A stretch of DNA of 64,000 nucleotides from Rhodospirillales bacterium (GCA_020638335.1 JACKIT010000001.1:124001-188000); one strand, 5' to 3'; numbered from the stretch's first letter, positions 26,713 through 38,111 are shown. A program made the numbers and translations. Notes: a model not told the origin generated them from the sequence alone.

Positions 26713-27879
26713 TTACGCCGCGATGATGGAAAAAGCCCCGAGCACTGCCTGGCGTTTATCCAGATTACTGCGCTCTACACGGTCGAAATGATGTTTCAAG
26801 TTCTCACAGATTTTGAGCAAGGATTCAAGAGAAGATTGCTGGTGCAAGCGCTGGATAGCCTCAATATGCAGCGCGGCAGAGGCGATTTCACGACCGCGGG
26901 CCTTGGCGGTGATCATTTGCGAGAAAATCCAGGGCAGCAGCAATGCAAAGCTTTGATAGGATTGGTCACGTCCGGCGCGGCCTAATTGATCGGCGAGTTT
27001 GTGTACGTCCGGCCATGGCCATTCAGGAGCGTAATCAAACAGGGTGAGAATTTCACTTAATGTGTCGAGGCCGCCTTGTTCGAGATAGTGTAGCCCTGCT
27101 CCGGCGCTGCCTTCGGATAGATGGTAGAGCGTATCAAGCTGGGTTGGTTCGAGGGTGTGGCCTTGCATTTGCAACAAATACTCAAAGCTTTCCTTGGATG
27201 GTGGCGAGAATGAAAGCGTACGCGTTCGTGAGCGGATGGTCGGGATCATCGCGCCGAGGCGATGGCAGATGAGGATTAGTACCGCACGCGGTGGCGGTTC
27301 TTCAAGTATTTTAAGAAGCGCGTTTTGGGCGCTGCGGTTCATTGTGTCGGCATCATCGATGATGACGACGCGCCAGCCACCGTCTTTGGAAGCGGTGAGG
27401 CGCAGAAATGGATTGACCTTGCGGATAGCGTCAACGGCAATGCTGCCTTTATAAGTGTTTTTGGCAGCATCATATTCGCGCTCTATAGTGAGCAGATCGG
27501 CGTGCCCTCCTGAGGCAACCTGGCGGAAGACAGGATCGGCGGGATCGATGTCCATGGTTTCGAGTACGCCAGCCGGTTCGTCAGCAAACATGGAATTCTG
27601 ATTGGGTTCAGAAGCTTCGTGTTTAAGGAGTGTGCGTGCAAGACGGTAGGCAAAAGTGGCTTTACCGATGCCTTTGGGGCCGGAAAAAATCAGACCATGG
27701 GGCATGCGGCCCGCGTTGATTTGCTCCAGCAGTCTGGTTTCAATGGATTTATGGCTCAGACAAAGGCTCATTTCACGCGGATGAGTGAGGCCTTCGGGCG
27801 TAGCAGCGTCTTCTGCTTCCTGCTCTGCAATATCATTGGTTTCTGCTTCGGGGGGATCGGGTTCACCAAAGAGGTCCAT
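26713..27879 (-). CDS. holB: DNA polymerase III subunit delta'
   Basis: The clamp-loader delta' subunit of 388 residues. An acidic N-terminal extension of about 45 residues precedes the AAA+ fold: FSGPKGIGKATFAYRLA (Walker A-like), VVIIDDADTMNRSAQNALLKILEEPP (Walker B plus the sensor helix) and a C-terminal helical collar. Order tmk-holB-metG-tatD is typical of alphaproteobacteria. It begins 12 bases after tmk. Confidence 0.95.
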   Translation of the reverse strand: MDLFGEPDPPEAETNDIAEQEAEDAATPEGLTHPREMSLCLSHKSIETRLLEQINAGRMPHGLIFSGPKGIGKATFAYRLARTLLKHEASEPNQNSMFADEPAGVLETMDIDPADPVFRQVASGGHADLLTIEREYDAAKNTYKGSIAVDAIRKVNPFLRLTASKDGGWRVVIIDDADTMNRSAQNALLKILEEPPPRAVLILICHRLGAMIPTIRSRTRTLSFSPPSKESFEYLLQMQGHTLEPTQLDTLYHLSEGSAGAGLHYLEQGGLDTLSEILTLFDYAPEWPWPDVHKLADQLGRAGRDQSYQSFALLLPWIFSQMITAKARGREIASAALHIEAIQRLHQQSSLESLLKICENLKHHFDRVERSNLDKRQAVLGAFSIIAA

Positions 27880-27891
27880 TGCACTGCTTCC

Positions 27892-28545
27892 CTACCCTGC
27901 TATTTTCTTGCGGACGATGTCTGCGATCTGGTTGGAAACAACATCTATATCCTGCATAGCTGGAATGACGTGGCAGCGTTCAGGCTCCTTTCCTGCTATT
28001 TCTAGGAAGCCGCGGCGCAGGCGTTTGTGAAATTCTATATCCATCTGCTCATAACGGTCTTCGCGCTCTTTGACATTAAACTGTTCGGCAGCGAGGCGAC
28101 GATCGGAGCGACGCAAGCCTTCTTCAGGATCTATATCAAGAATGATGGTGAGATCGGGTCCGAAATCGCCCAGAGTGAGGATGCGTACATTTTCGATAGC
28201 ATCAAGAGCGTGATTATGGCCGTAACCCTGGTACGCTAATGTTGAGTCGGTAAAGCGGTCGCAGATAACAATCTTGCCGTCTTCGAGAGCGGGTTTGATG
28301 ATTTTTTCAACATGCATAACGCGTGCGGCGAATAGCAGCAAAATTTCCGCTGTTGGTGTCCAGTTCCCGCCTTCGCGTTGAACAAGAAGATCTCGGATTT
28401 TTTCTCCTTCGGGCGTGCCGCCCGGTTCACGGGTTGTAAGAACTTTATGCCCGGTTTGCGAAAGCGTGTGGGCAAGGCGATTGATTTGGGTCGTTTTACC
28501 ACTGCCCTCGCCGCCCTCGAATGTAATGAAGAGTCCTCTATGCAT
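27892..28545 (-). CDS. tmk: Thymidylate kinase
   Basis: Phosphorylates dTMP to dTDP. The 217 residues carry the P-loop FEGGEGSGKTTQINRL, the DRFTDSTLAYQG motif near residue 95 and a lid region near residue 150 (RRSDRRLAAEQFNVKERED). Size and motifs match the family exactly. It lies between the carboxypeptidase and holB. Confidence 0.96.
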   Translation of the reverse strand: MHRGLFITFEGGEGSGKTTQINRLAHTLSQTGHKVLTTREPGGTPEGEKIRDLLVQREGGNWTPTAEILLLFAARVMHVEKIIKPALEDGKIVICDRFTDSTLAYQGYGHNHALDAIENVRILTLGDFGPDLTIILDIDPEEGLRRSDRRLAAEQFNVKEREDRYEQMDIEFHKRLRRGFLEIAGKEPERCHVIPAMQDIDVVSNQIADIVRKKIAG

Positions 28546-28554
28546 TCAGATGTC

Positions 28555-29691
28555 CTATTTTCTGCCCAGTACCAGTTTGGCTTTAGCAAGAGTTTTTGCA
28601 AACAGGCCAAGCTCAGGCACATCTTCGGCAGCATAAAGCGGGTACGTGACGGTTTCCATCCCGGGAATGGTGATTTCGAGCGAGCCAAGTTCCTGGCCTT
28701 TTTTCACCGGTGCAATGAGTGGGCCATTATATTTGACCTGAATATTGATGTTGGCTCCGGCCATTTTTGGCAAAGTTAAGAAGACGTCTTCGTCAACGTT
28801 GAGTCCAACCTGCGCAGATCGGCCCATAACGATCTGCGCGTTTTCAATAACCTCGCCGGCTTTATAAAGTTTTCTATTCTCAAAACGTTTGAGCCCCCAT
28901 TCCAGCAATTTGGCGGATTCTTCGGCGCGGTCGCGCTCGTCTTCCAGACCGTTGACCACGAGTACAACGCGGCGACCGTTTTGTATGCCGGAGCCAATCA
29001 GGCCGTAGCCTGCAGCTTCGGTGTGGCCAGTTTTGATGCCATCGGCGCCAATATTGCGGTAGAGCAGCGGGTTGCGGTTGGTTTGTTTAATGTTGTTATA
29101 GGTAAATTCTTTTTCGGCATAATATTTATAATGATCTGGAAAATCGCGGATGATGGCACGGCCCAGTGTAGCGAGGTCACGCGCGGTTGAATAATGATCA
29201 GGATCCGGCCAGCCACTGGCATTGGCAAAATGTGAGTTTGTCATGCCCAGCGCTGCGGCTTTGGCGTTGATCATGTCAGCAAAGGCATTTTCCGAACCGG
29301 CAAGTCCTTCTGCCAAAACGATGGTGGCATCGTTGCCGGACTGGACGATGACGCCACGAATAAGATCTTCAACCTTTACGCGTTTATCGACTTCAACAAA
29401 CATTTTTGATCCGCCCATGCGCCAGGCTTTTTCACTCACCGGCAAGGTGTCGTTGAGGGAAATTTGCCCGTTCTTAACACTGTCGAAAACGGCATACATT
29501 GTCATGACCTTGCTCATCGATGAGGTGGGCATTTGCTCTTTCTCATTCTTTGAAAGCAGAACTGTGCCAGTCTCATAGTCGATCACAATGGCCTGTTTGG
29601 CCTTGGTTTCGATGGGGGTTGCATGTGCAGCCAGCATAGGCAGTGCGCAAAATATTGCGAGGCTCAAGGCAAAAATGCGTAGTTTCAACAT
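28555..29691 (-). CDS. D-alanyl-D-alanine carboxypeptidase (DacA/PBP5-like)
   Basis: A low-molecular-weight penicillin-binding protein trimming D-Ala from peptidoglycan peptides in the periplasm. The 378 residues start with a signal peptide (LRIFALSLAIFCALPMLAAHA). Active-site motifs are SxxK in TSSMSKVMTMYAVF near residue 57, SGN in VQSGNDATIVLAE and KTG in GIKTGHTEAAGYG. A C-terminal beta domain (PBP5_C) follows. It heads the tmk-holB-metG minus-strand run. Confidence 0.95.
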   Translation of the reverse strand: MLKLRIFALSLAIFCALPMLAAHATPIETKAKQAIVIDYETGTVLLSKNEKEQMPTSSMSKVMTMYAVFDSVKNGQISLNDTLPVSEKAWRMGGSKMFVEVDKRVKVEDLIRGVIVQSGNDATIVLAEGLAGSENAFADMINAKAAALGMTNSHFANASGWPDPDHYSTARDLATLGRAIIRDFPDHYKYYAEKEFTYNNIKQTNRNPLLYRNIGADGIKTGHTEAAGYGLIGSGIQNGRRVVLVVNGLEDERDRAEESAKLLEWGLKRFENRKLYKAGEVIENAQIVMGRSAQVGLNVDEDVFLTLPKMAGANINIQVKYNGPLIAPVKKGQELGSLEITIPGMETVTYPLYAAEDVPELGLFAKTLAKAKLVLGRK

Positions 29692-29789
29692 GGCGATTCA
29701 TCCACTTTCATAGGGCAAATTTTAAGAACACGGCTCTAGAGTTGTAGATTCGCGCCGGAGAATCAACCAATTGCTTGAGAAATGTCTGC

Positions 29790-30761
29790 TTAATCGGTTA
29801 CGACAATCGCATCGTCACGTCCGGCAGAGGCGAGTTGGGCTATAACCTGATTGGCCTGAGGTTTGTTTTGGAGAGGGCCAATGCGTACACGGAAATAGTT
29901 ACGCCCATTGACAACGGCACGTTGAACATGCGCATCACCGAAGCTCTTGAGTGCGTCAGCAACGCTTTTGGCTTTGGCCTCATCGCCGAAGGATGCGGCC
30001 TGCACATATAATTTGTTTAGCCCGATATTATGCGACGTTTCAAAATAGGGAGACATTTGCGCACGCGGTGTTGGGGCAGGCTCAAGTTGAGCGACCTCAA
30101 CAGGTGCGACGTTCGCATTGCGCGCGACAGTCGGTTGCACAGAAGGTTGTCTGGTCGGCGTTACGCGCCCTGGTGTTTGATAACCTTTTTGGTTCATGGC
30201 CACCTCTATACCGCGAGTTGAACCTCCCTGTTTAGCAATAGCGGCTGCGTGTCTGCTTTCTTCTGCCAAAACCTGAATTTTTACCCGCGCTGTACCCTGA
30301 TTTTTGAAGCCGAGAAGTTCGGCGCCGCGTTTAGAGACATCAAGAATGCGGTTCTTTGAAAACGGACCCCGGTCGTTGACGCGGGCGATGATTGAGCGGC
30401 CATTTTCGAGGTTGGTTACGCGGATGAGTGAAGGCATTTGTAGAGTTTTATGTGCAGCGGTGATCTCGTACATATCAAAGGTTTCGCCATTGGCCGTTTT
30501 CTTTCCGTGGAAATTGGGGCCATACCATGAGGCGACGCCAGTTTGTTCGAAGCTATAGGTTTCGCGCGGTTTGTACCATTGTCCTGCGACCTTATAGGAT
30601 GAGCCGACTTTAAATGTTCCTTCGCTTTTGCTGCTTGATGGAATGGGGGCTTTTTTAGCAACGTGAGAGGCCAGTTCAATCTCAGCGCAACCTGAAAGCA
30701 GCCCGGCATATAGGATTGTAATCAAGAGCGTGAGAAAGCGGCTATTCATGGTGACCTTCAC
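29790..30761 (-). CDS. rlpA: RlpA septal ring lytic transglycosylase with SPOR domain
   Basis: A lipoprotein that cleaves glycan strands lacking stem peptides at the septum. The 323 residues show an N-terminal signal with lipobox LLSGC (Cys near 25), a double-psi beta-barrel with GVASWYGPNFHGKKTANGE and VNDRGPFSKNRILDVSKRGAE, a low-complexity linker, and a C-terminal SPOR domain (KLYVQAASFGDEAKAKSVAD, FRVRIGPL) that binds denuded septal glycan. It follows mltB with 33 bases between. Confidence 0.93.
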   Translation of the reverse strand: MKVTMNSRFLTLLITILYAGLLSGCAEIELASHVAKKAPIPSSSKSEGTFKVGSSYKVAGQWYKPRETYSFEQTGVASWYGPNFHGKKTANGETFDMYEITAAHKTLQMPSLIRVTNLENGRSIIARVNDRGPFSKNRILDVSKRGAELLGFKNQGTARVKIQVLAEESRHAAAIAKQGGSTRGIEVAMNQKGYQTPGRVTPTRQPSVQPTVARNANVAPVEVAQLEPAPTPRAQMSPYFETSHNIGLNKLYVQAASFGDEAKAKSVADALKSFGDAHVQRAVVNGRNYFRVRIGPLQNKPQANQVIAQLASAGRDDAIVVTD

Positions 30762-30794
30762 TTCTTGGTTTTTAAAAAACTGTTTTAAGAGCGT

Positions 30795-31766
30795 TTATTG
30801 TGCGACCTGATTCGCTAGCAACCCGACGGATGTAGCAAAATACGTGGACTTATTCCACCTCATAATAACACGATAATTATCATAAACCAAGAAAACCCGA
30901 CCATTGAGACCATCTGGAGCGACTAAAGAGGCCGTAATTCCGGGGGCTGTCGGTAGATTTACTCCGGATGGTAACGTTATCCCCATGGTTTTCCATTCAT
31001 CGAGGCTCTTTTTGACTTTCAGACCGGTGAGACTTTGGGGCAGATTTGCAGGGATTTTGACCTCCCTGCCCCAGCGCTGATCCGCTTTCCAGCCGCTTTT
31101 ACTTAAATAATTTGCGGTGGAGGCAAATACATCGGGCAGACTCATCCAGATGTCGCGGCGGCCATCATTGTTGCCGTCAATGGCGAAAGCATGGAAGCTG
31201 GAGGGCATGAACTGATTTTGTCCCATGGCCCCGGCCCATGAGCCTTTCATGTTTTCTGGCGTAATATGTCCTTGATCGAGAATTTTGAGAGCAGCCATCA
31301 ATTCACTGCGGAAAAATTCCGCGCGACGCCCATCATGGGCGAGTGTGGCGAGTGCTGGCACGACTTTAAACCCGCCGGTGTTGGAGCCGTAATTGGTTTC
31401 TATGCCCCAGAGTGCGACGATATAATTGGCCGGAACGCCGTATTTTTGCGCAGCGCGCTCAAGCTCAGCGCGGTGTTTGCGATACATAGTGCGCCCTTGG
31501 TCGATGCGCTGCTGGTTGATAACCTTACGGTAATATTCGTCAAAGGTCATACGGCCTTCGGGCTGTTTGCGGTCAAGTTCAATAACACGGGGAATAGGTT
31601 CAATACCAATGAAGGCAGCATCGAGGGTTTTGTTTGAGATACCTCTGCTTACAGCTTCCTGACGCAGGTCTTTAAGCCATTGATCAAAGGGTTGAGCTGC
31701 CTGCGCCGAAACGGGCACTAACAACGATAATAATAATGCTATAAGGTGAGAGCTTTTTGTACGCAC
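30795..31766 (-). CDS. mltB: Lytic murein transglycosylase (MltB-like)
   Basis: A periplasmic lytic transglycosylase of 323 residues. It has a signal peptide (LIALLLSLLVPVSAQAAQ), the catalytic-Glu motif ALWGIETNYGSNTGGF near residue 122, and family segments GSWAGAMGQNQFMPSSFHAFA and DVFASTANYLSKSGWK. A C-terminal region ending YDNYRVIMRWNKSTYFATSV completes the soluble MltB-type fold. Paired with RlpA, it indicates a cell-wall remodelling unit. Confidence 0.93.
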   Translation of the reverse strand: MRTKSSHLIALLLSLLVPVSAQAAQPFDQWLKDLRQEAVSRGISNKTLDAAFIGIEPIPRVIELDRKQPEGRMTFDEYYRKVINQQRIDQGRTMYRKHRAELERAAQKYGVPANYIVALWGIETNYGSNTGGFKVVPALATLAHDGRRAEFFRSELMAALKILDQGHITPENMKGSWAGAMGQNQFMPSSFHAFAIDGNNDGRRDIWMSLPDVFASTANYLSKSGWKADQRWGREVKIPANLPQSLTGLKVKKSLDEWKTMGITLPSGVNLPTAPGITASLVAPDGLNGRVFLVYDNYRVIMRWNKSTYFATSVGLLANQVAQ

Positions 31767-31775
31767 TTGTTTTCC

Positions 31776-32315
31776 TTAGGTCTTCCTGTTTTTTCGCATG
31801 CTTTCGTCATGATACAGTTTGGACATGACTTCGAAAATAAAGGCGGTGCTCCAACCAAACAAGATAAAACCGTTTGCGGATTGGAATGAACTGATTAATC
31901 GCCAGTCCTCCCCTAATACGACATCGCCGAAACCTACGGTTGTGAAGGTTGAGGTCGAGAAATACAGTGCGGATTCCATGTCAGGCAGCGCATCAACCAT
32001 CAGATAAAAAAGGGCCCAAATCCAAATTTGTACAATATGGGCGGAAAATACGCCAAAAACCGTGATGGTGAGCATGGCTGCTTTCCAAAGCATGCGGAAC
32101 CATATGAAAATCCGGTTGCTGTGCTCCTCCAATGTGTACATCAGCCGGTCTAGTGCCAGAGCATGGATGATCACTGTTAAGCCGATTAAAAAGGCGCCAA
32201 TGACAAATTGTATGAGCAAAATTTCGGCTTTCGTTGATATTTTCTCTGGACACAGACTTATAAATATCGCTAAAAAGTCATGCACTGGCAAGCCGCCATC
32301 TGAAGACTTGCACAT
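31776..32315 (-). CDS. Two-TM ion channel (K+ channel-like)
   Basis: A small cation channel subunit, about 179 residues. It has an N-terminal hydrophobic helix (LIQFVIGAFLIGLTVIIHAL), a second (LWKAAMLTITVFGVFSAHIV), then a pore region with the filter-like TFTTVGFGDVVL and a final helix. GFG in place of GYG suggests potassium or mixed-cation selectivity. The frame stays open through the adjacent tRNA-Ser, giving a false N-terminus (MAEGVGFEPTMG). The ATG at 32315 is the first outside the tRNA, but it lacks a clear ribosome site, so the true start may be nearer KAEILLIQF. Confidence 0.75.
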   Translation of the reverse strand: MCKSSDGGLPVHDFLAIFISLCPEKISTKAEILLIQFVIGAFLIGLTVIIHALALDRLMYTLEEHSNRIFIWFRMLWKAAMLTITVFGVFSAHIVQIWIWALFYLMVDALPDMESALYFSTSTFTTVGFGDVVLGEDWRLISSFQSANGFILFGWSTAFIFEVMSKLYHDESMRKNRKT

Positions 32316-32320
32316 ATTTA

Positions 32321-32410
32321 GGAGGGATGGCAGAGCGGTTGAATGCACTGGTCTTGAAAACCAGCATGGGTGCAAGCCCATCGTGGGTTCGAATCCCACT
32401 CCCTCCGCCA
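32321..32410 (+). tRNA. tRNA-Ser(UGA)
   Basis: A 90-base class II tRNA. The acceptor arms GGAGGGA and TCCCTCC pair, the anticodon stem CTGGT/ACCAG encloses the loop CTTGAAA with anticodon TGA, a long variable arm follows (GCATGGGTGCAAGCCCATC), the T-arm is GTGGGTTCGAATCCCAC, and the 3' end is encoded as GCCA. It marks the border between the housekeeping run and the accessory surface region. Confidence 0.97.
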
Positions 32411-32428
32411 TTGATGCCGAGCATATGT

Positions 32429-33085
32429 ATGAAATCTGAGCAGCTTAAAGACCATTATTCAGGAGATGTCGCATTGCTATATGCCAATGTGAGAAGTCAG
32501 GGTGATAAATGGAAAAATGAGCAAAAGGCTCTTCAAAAATGTTTGAAAACACTTCCTGATTCGTTGAATGTTCTCGATGTTCCCGTTGGAACCGGTCGTT
32601 TTTTTCCCTTCTACAAAGAGCATCATCACACTGTTACCGGGCTCGATATTTCGCCGGATATGTTGGCTATGGCACGCCGTCATGATGATTTTTCAGAGGA
32701 GCATATGAGTTTGGCAGAGGCGAATATTACCGCTTTACCTTATGATAATGATTTTTTTGATGTTGCTGTTTGCATGCGTTTTTTTAATTTGGTGAGTGCC
32801 GATGTTTGTTCGCAATCTTTGCGGGAACTTTCCAGAGTTTCAAAGCGCTACGCGATTATAGGTTTTCGCCATATCAATAAGCCTTCTCATTTTGGTGTTC
32901 GGGCTATTAAGCAACGCATTCTTAGGTTTGTGAAGAGGCTCAAGGGTAAGATTGTTTTGCATGATATTGAGGTGCTCAATCAAGCACTAGCAAATGCACA
33001 TTTTAAAATTGTTCAAGAAGAATTTATTGAGAAACGGGCAGACGATACGACGTATTGCGTTTATCTACTCGAAAAATATGATTGA
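32429..33085 (+). CDS. SAM-dependent class I methyltransferase
   Basis: A 218-residue methyltransferase of unknown substrate. SAM-binding motif I is VLDVPVGTGRFFPFYKEHH near residue 45, followed by VTGLDISPDMLAMARRH and later LPYDNDFFDVAVCMRFFNLV. The frame stays open back through tRNA-Ser, but ATG at 32429 (MKSEQLKDHYSG) is the first start beyond it. It overlaps the next gene by 8 bases, suggesting a two-gene unit at the edge of the surface-glycan region. Confidence 0.85.
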   Translation: MKSEQLKDHYSGDVALLYANVRSQGDKWKNEQKALQKCLKTLPDSLNVLDVPVGTGRFFPFYKEHHHTVTGLDISPDMLAMARRHDDFSEEHMSLAEANITALPYDNDFFDVAVCMRFFNLVSADVCSQSLRELSRVSKRYAIIGFRHINKPSHFGVRAIKQRILRFVKRLKGKIVLHDIEVLNQALANAHFKIVQEEFIEKRADDTTYCVYLLEKYD

Positions 33086-34007
33086 GTGCCTTGCTATGCC
33101 TTCTTTTTTGCCCGTATTGCACGTTAATGACTCGATTATTGAGAGATTAAGGCCTGTTAATCCGAGGTCGGTTTCTACCAAGGCTGGACGATTAAGTATG
33201 CGGGGCTTGCTTGATGGGGAAGAGGTTAAAGTTTTTGAGGCTTTCAGTGAAGAGCATGCGAATTTTCTTTTTCACTTTATGGGAAAAAATGATCAATATA
33301 AGAAGTATTTTCCTCGTTTGATACAGCAATATGAAAAATTTATCGTCTGTCAATGGGTGCCCGGTCGACAATTGCGCTTAAATAAATTTAGACGCGTATT
33401 TGGTTTGGCGCGTCCTATGTTACGGCGTTATCTGGAATTTAATGCTGAGTTTTTTGATTTGCTTCATCGACAGACTTGTCTGGATCAGGTTGGTTTTGAT
33501 TATATTTATGATTTTATTTTGCCTCGTTTTGAAGGGTGGGCGGGAGAGTCACAAGATCGATCAGGGCGAATTTCTTCCATATATTCTTCTCTGAAAACAT
33601 TTGAAGGTGTTTATCGGAAAGCGTTTTTATCCCATCCGGACTTAACACCGAATAATGTTATTTTTGAAGCTGATGATCATATTCGGATTATCGATAATGA
33701 ATTGCTTGGGCGTTGCAGATTTCCATTCATGGATGAACTCAATAGCCTGAATGCTTTATTTTTGTCTCAAAGAGAGATTGAGCAAAATGCCTTTTTTTTG
33801 AAACGCATTGCAAAGCATACTCTCCGGCTTTTGCGGCAAGGGCATGAAGTTGATATGCTCAACGTTTGGCTTATGCGTAAAATCGGTAGTTATCATGCCG
33901 TGGCCCACAATCATAAAATCGAACAGTTGCTTACACTTGATTCGTTTGCGGCTGAAGAGCACTTACACGTCTGGAATCTGCTCAGGCGTATCGCAAGTTT
34001 ACCTTAA
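33078..34007 (+). CDS. Aminoglycoside phosphotransferase-like kinase
   Basis: A 309-residue protein of the APH/choline-kinase-like fold. The catalytic loop SHPDLTPNNVIFEADDHIRI near residue 183 is the Brenner motif (HxD...N), followed by metal-binding IIDNE in place of DFE/DWE. Similar enzymes phosphorylate sugars, lipids or small alcohols; drug resistance need not be implied. The start overlaps the upstream stop; an alternative ATG lies at 33096. Its end overlaps the convergent sulfotransferase by 4 bases. Confidence 0.75.
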   Translation: MIECLAMPSFLPVLHVNDSIIERLRPVNPRSVSTKAGRLSMRGLLDGEEVKVFEAFSEEHANFLFHFMGKNDQYKKYFPRLIQQYEKFIVCQWVPGRQLRLNKFRRVFGLARPMLRRYLEFNAEFFDLLHRQTCLDQVGFDYIYDFILPRFEGWAGESQDRSGRISSIYSSLKTFEGVYRKAFLSHPDLTPNNVIFEADDHIRIIDNELLGRCRFPFMDELNSLNALFLSQREIEQNAFFLKRIAKHTLRLLRQGHEVDMLNVWLMRKIGSYHAVAHNHKIEQLLTLDSFAAEEHLHVWNLLRRIASLP

Positions 34008-34969
34008 AATGGCATGAGCGACTTTTTGTATTTTCGAGCGAAAAGTGCCGCCTTCTTTTTAAGTACGAAAATGTTGTAATGTAATTCAGCCTGCGTGCGC
34101 TGTATCAGAGACGTTTTGGTCTTTGGTGTATAGCCGTATTTTTTAAGCATTGCCTGAGATATGGCCTCGAATTGCGCAATCTCTTTTTCACTCAAACCAT
34201 TTTCCCAACGTGTCGCTCGTTCTTTTAGCCCCGGCTTGCCTACATTTTCATGGATGGTTCCATAACGATCCGGAATTTTCATTGCATCGTTTCGATTCAC
34301 TCTTTTGTTGAGATTGAGAAATATTGTGATTTTTTTCATTGTGCTTTCCGTATCTGCAATCAAATTCTCATATTGGACTTGAAGAATCTTGTCTGAGGCT
34401 TTGCGCATTATTTTTTCTAATTGAGTGTTTTTATAACGCCATATGCAGGAAGCTTTTTGCGAGTTTGTTTCAAAAACATGCCCTCTGTCACTGAGTGTGC
34501 TTTTAGATTTTGAATGAAAAACCGCACGGCCATCTCGTACCAGCCACAGGAATTTGGCGTTTGGGAAAATTGAAATAATCCAGGGGTACAACTCGATATA
34601 GTCTTTCTGGATTCCGATGGCAGTTGCTTGCGGAGCGTGTTTCTTACAATAAAGTTCTAGGCATTCTATCAGGAACTCTTCACGGGTTAAGGGGACGCTT
34701 TCTAACAAGGTTTGAATTTCATTTTTTTCAAGTTTCCAATCTGAAAATTTTATGTCTTTAAATATTTGGGCAATGCACTTTTCAATTAAAAATGAAGATG
34801 TTATCTTTTTTGCCTTGGGAAACTCGTAGAAAATTTTGTTTAATAACTGGTTTTCCGGTGGCATGACTGTATGCGTATAGGCATGGATTTCATTTGATAG
34901 GAACGTATTTCCAGAACGACCATCGCCGAAAATAAAAACGATGTTTTCAAGTGCCGGATGTTTACTCAT
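34004..34969 (-). CDS. Sulfotransferase family protein (1)
   Basis: A 321-residue sulfotransferase-fold protein, which would transfer sulfate from PAPS to a sugar, lipid or peptide. The 5'-phosphosulfate loop is VFIFGDGRSGNTFLSNEI near residue 14, and the 3'-phosphate site FLWLVRDGRAVFHSKSKS lies near residue 142. No membrane segment is visible. It overlaps the next sulfotransferase by 8 bases; the pair is probably co-transcribed. The target may be the nonulosonate glycan made nearby (inference). Confidence 0.8.
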   Translation of the reverse strand: MSKHPALENIVFIFGDGRSGNTFLSNEIHAYTHTVMPPENQLLNKIFYEFPKAKKITSSFLIEKCIAQIFKDIKFSDWKLEKNEIQTLLESVPLTREEFLIECLELYCKKHAPQATAIGIQKDYIELYPWIISIFPNAKFLWLVRDGRAVFHSKSKSTLSDRGHVFETNSQKASCIWRYKNTQLEKIMRKASDKILQVQYENLIADTESTMKKITIFLNLNKRVNRNDAMKIPDRYGTIHENVGKPGLKERATRWENGLSEKEIAQFEAISQAMLKKYGYTPKTKTSLIQRTQAELHYNIFVLKKKAALFARKYKKSLMPF

Positions 34970-35804
34970 GATGTTTTACAAATTTTTTTTGGGTCCCTTT
35001 TCGTGTCAAAGGATATCCAAAAATTAACAGTGCTGGCAGCATTGTTAATGTCAAATAGAGCCACATTAAGGGCGGTATATCTTTTAGATAACTGTTGTCG
35101 TAGTTAACCGCCCCTGTTGTATAGGATGTTCTGGTTCTATTTCCCGCAAACATGAGAGGGACTGTATTTTCCTGGCGTTTGTTAATGTCTGTTTTTTGAA
35201 TTTTGAAGTATTTTAATACATTATCCAATATTGTGGATGAGGTTTTTTCCAAATGCAATGCAACATCTTCGTAACGCACAAGATTATATGACGTTTTCGT
35301 CTTGTTTTTTAACCATATATGTATTGAGGAAACGGTCCACCTGATAGGCATAAGCGGCCAGACGATTCCCTTTTTTCTATAACTATTATAAACAGCGCGT
35401 CCATCTCGCACTAGATGGACCATGTATGTATCGAATGGCGGATTGTAGATAATCTTATCAAATGCTCTGGATTTTGAATTATCACAGATGATCTCGCAGC
35501 CACTTTCTTCGGTTATAGCTTTGAACAGGGCTTGAACATCCTGTTTGTCAAATTGGTTTGGTCCTTGGCTGAAATCCGGCTTTTTGCCGGTGTCTTTTTC
35601 AACTTTGGCTTTGATTGCTTTCCAAAAATCACTGTCTTTAAGCAGTTTGCCGTCGGCTGTCGTGACTTCGTGATCCCGCTTCCATAAATAGGAATAGCGA
35701 AACAGGTGCCCACCGGCAAAAATACCGGCATTTTCAGCAACAAGCAGATTCACCAGAGTGCTGCCGGAATGGCCGAAGCTGTTAATATGGATTATTCTGA
35801 TCAT
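34962..35804 (-). CDS. Sulfotransferase family protein (2)
   Basis: A 280-residue sulfotransferase-like protein. The PAPS loop is HINSFGHSGSTLVNLLV at the N-terminus, the second site MVHLVRDGRAVYNSYRKKG near residue 128 and a YEDV segment follow. A hydrophobic C-terminal stretch (PLMWLYLTLTMLPALLIFGY) may anchor it to the membrane. I used the ATG at 35804, which has AAAAGG just upstream; a longer start at 35864 would overlap the candidate pseB promoter. Confidence 0.75.
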   Translation of the reverse strand: MIRIIHINSFGHSGSTLVNLLVAENAGIFAGGHLFRYSYLWKRDHEVTTADGKLLKDSDFWKAIKAKVEKDTGKKPDFSQGPNQFDKQDVQALFKAITEESGCEIICDNSKSRAFDKIIYNPPFDTYMVHLVRDGRAVYNSYRKKGIVWPLMPIRWTVSSIHIWLKNKTKTSYNLVRYEDVALHLEKTSSTILDNVLKYFKIQKTDINKRQENTVPLMFAGNRTRTSYTTGAVNYDNSYLKDIPPLMWLYLTLTMLPALLIFGYPLTRKGTQKKFVKHHE

Positions 35805-35844
35805 CAGCCTTTTAGGGTATCTGCTTTGTTGTGCTTCAAAAAAA

Positions 35845-35872
35845 TTGACATCGTTTGAATCCATGCGATAAC
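35845..35872 (+). promoter_or_regulatory. Candidate sigma70 promoter of the pse operon
   Basis: TTGACA (35845-35850), 16 bases, then GATAAC (35867-35872), about 58 bases before the pseB start. Just downstream an inverted pair GTACAA/TTGTAC (35875-35880 and 35898-35903) could serve as an operator. The region is shared with the divergent sulfotransferase genes. Confidence 0.45.
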
Positions 35873-35890
35873 TGGTACAACTTAGTTTAG

Positions 35891-38111
<2,221 letters not shown>

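Noticed and set aside
32994..33077. Longer N-terminus for the APH-like kinase
   Set aside because: The extra 28 residues overlap the end of the methyltransferase in another frame; the ATG at 33078 gives the usual operon overlap.
33078..34007. Aminoglycoside resistance gene
   Set aside because: Only the general APH fold is visible; DNE replaces the usual metal motif and the context is surface glycan genes, so resistance is not supported.
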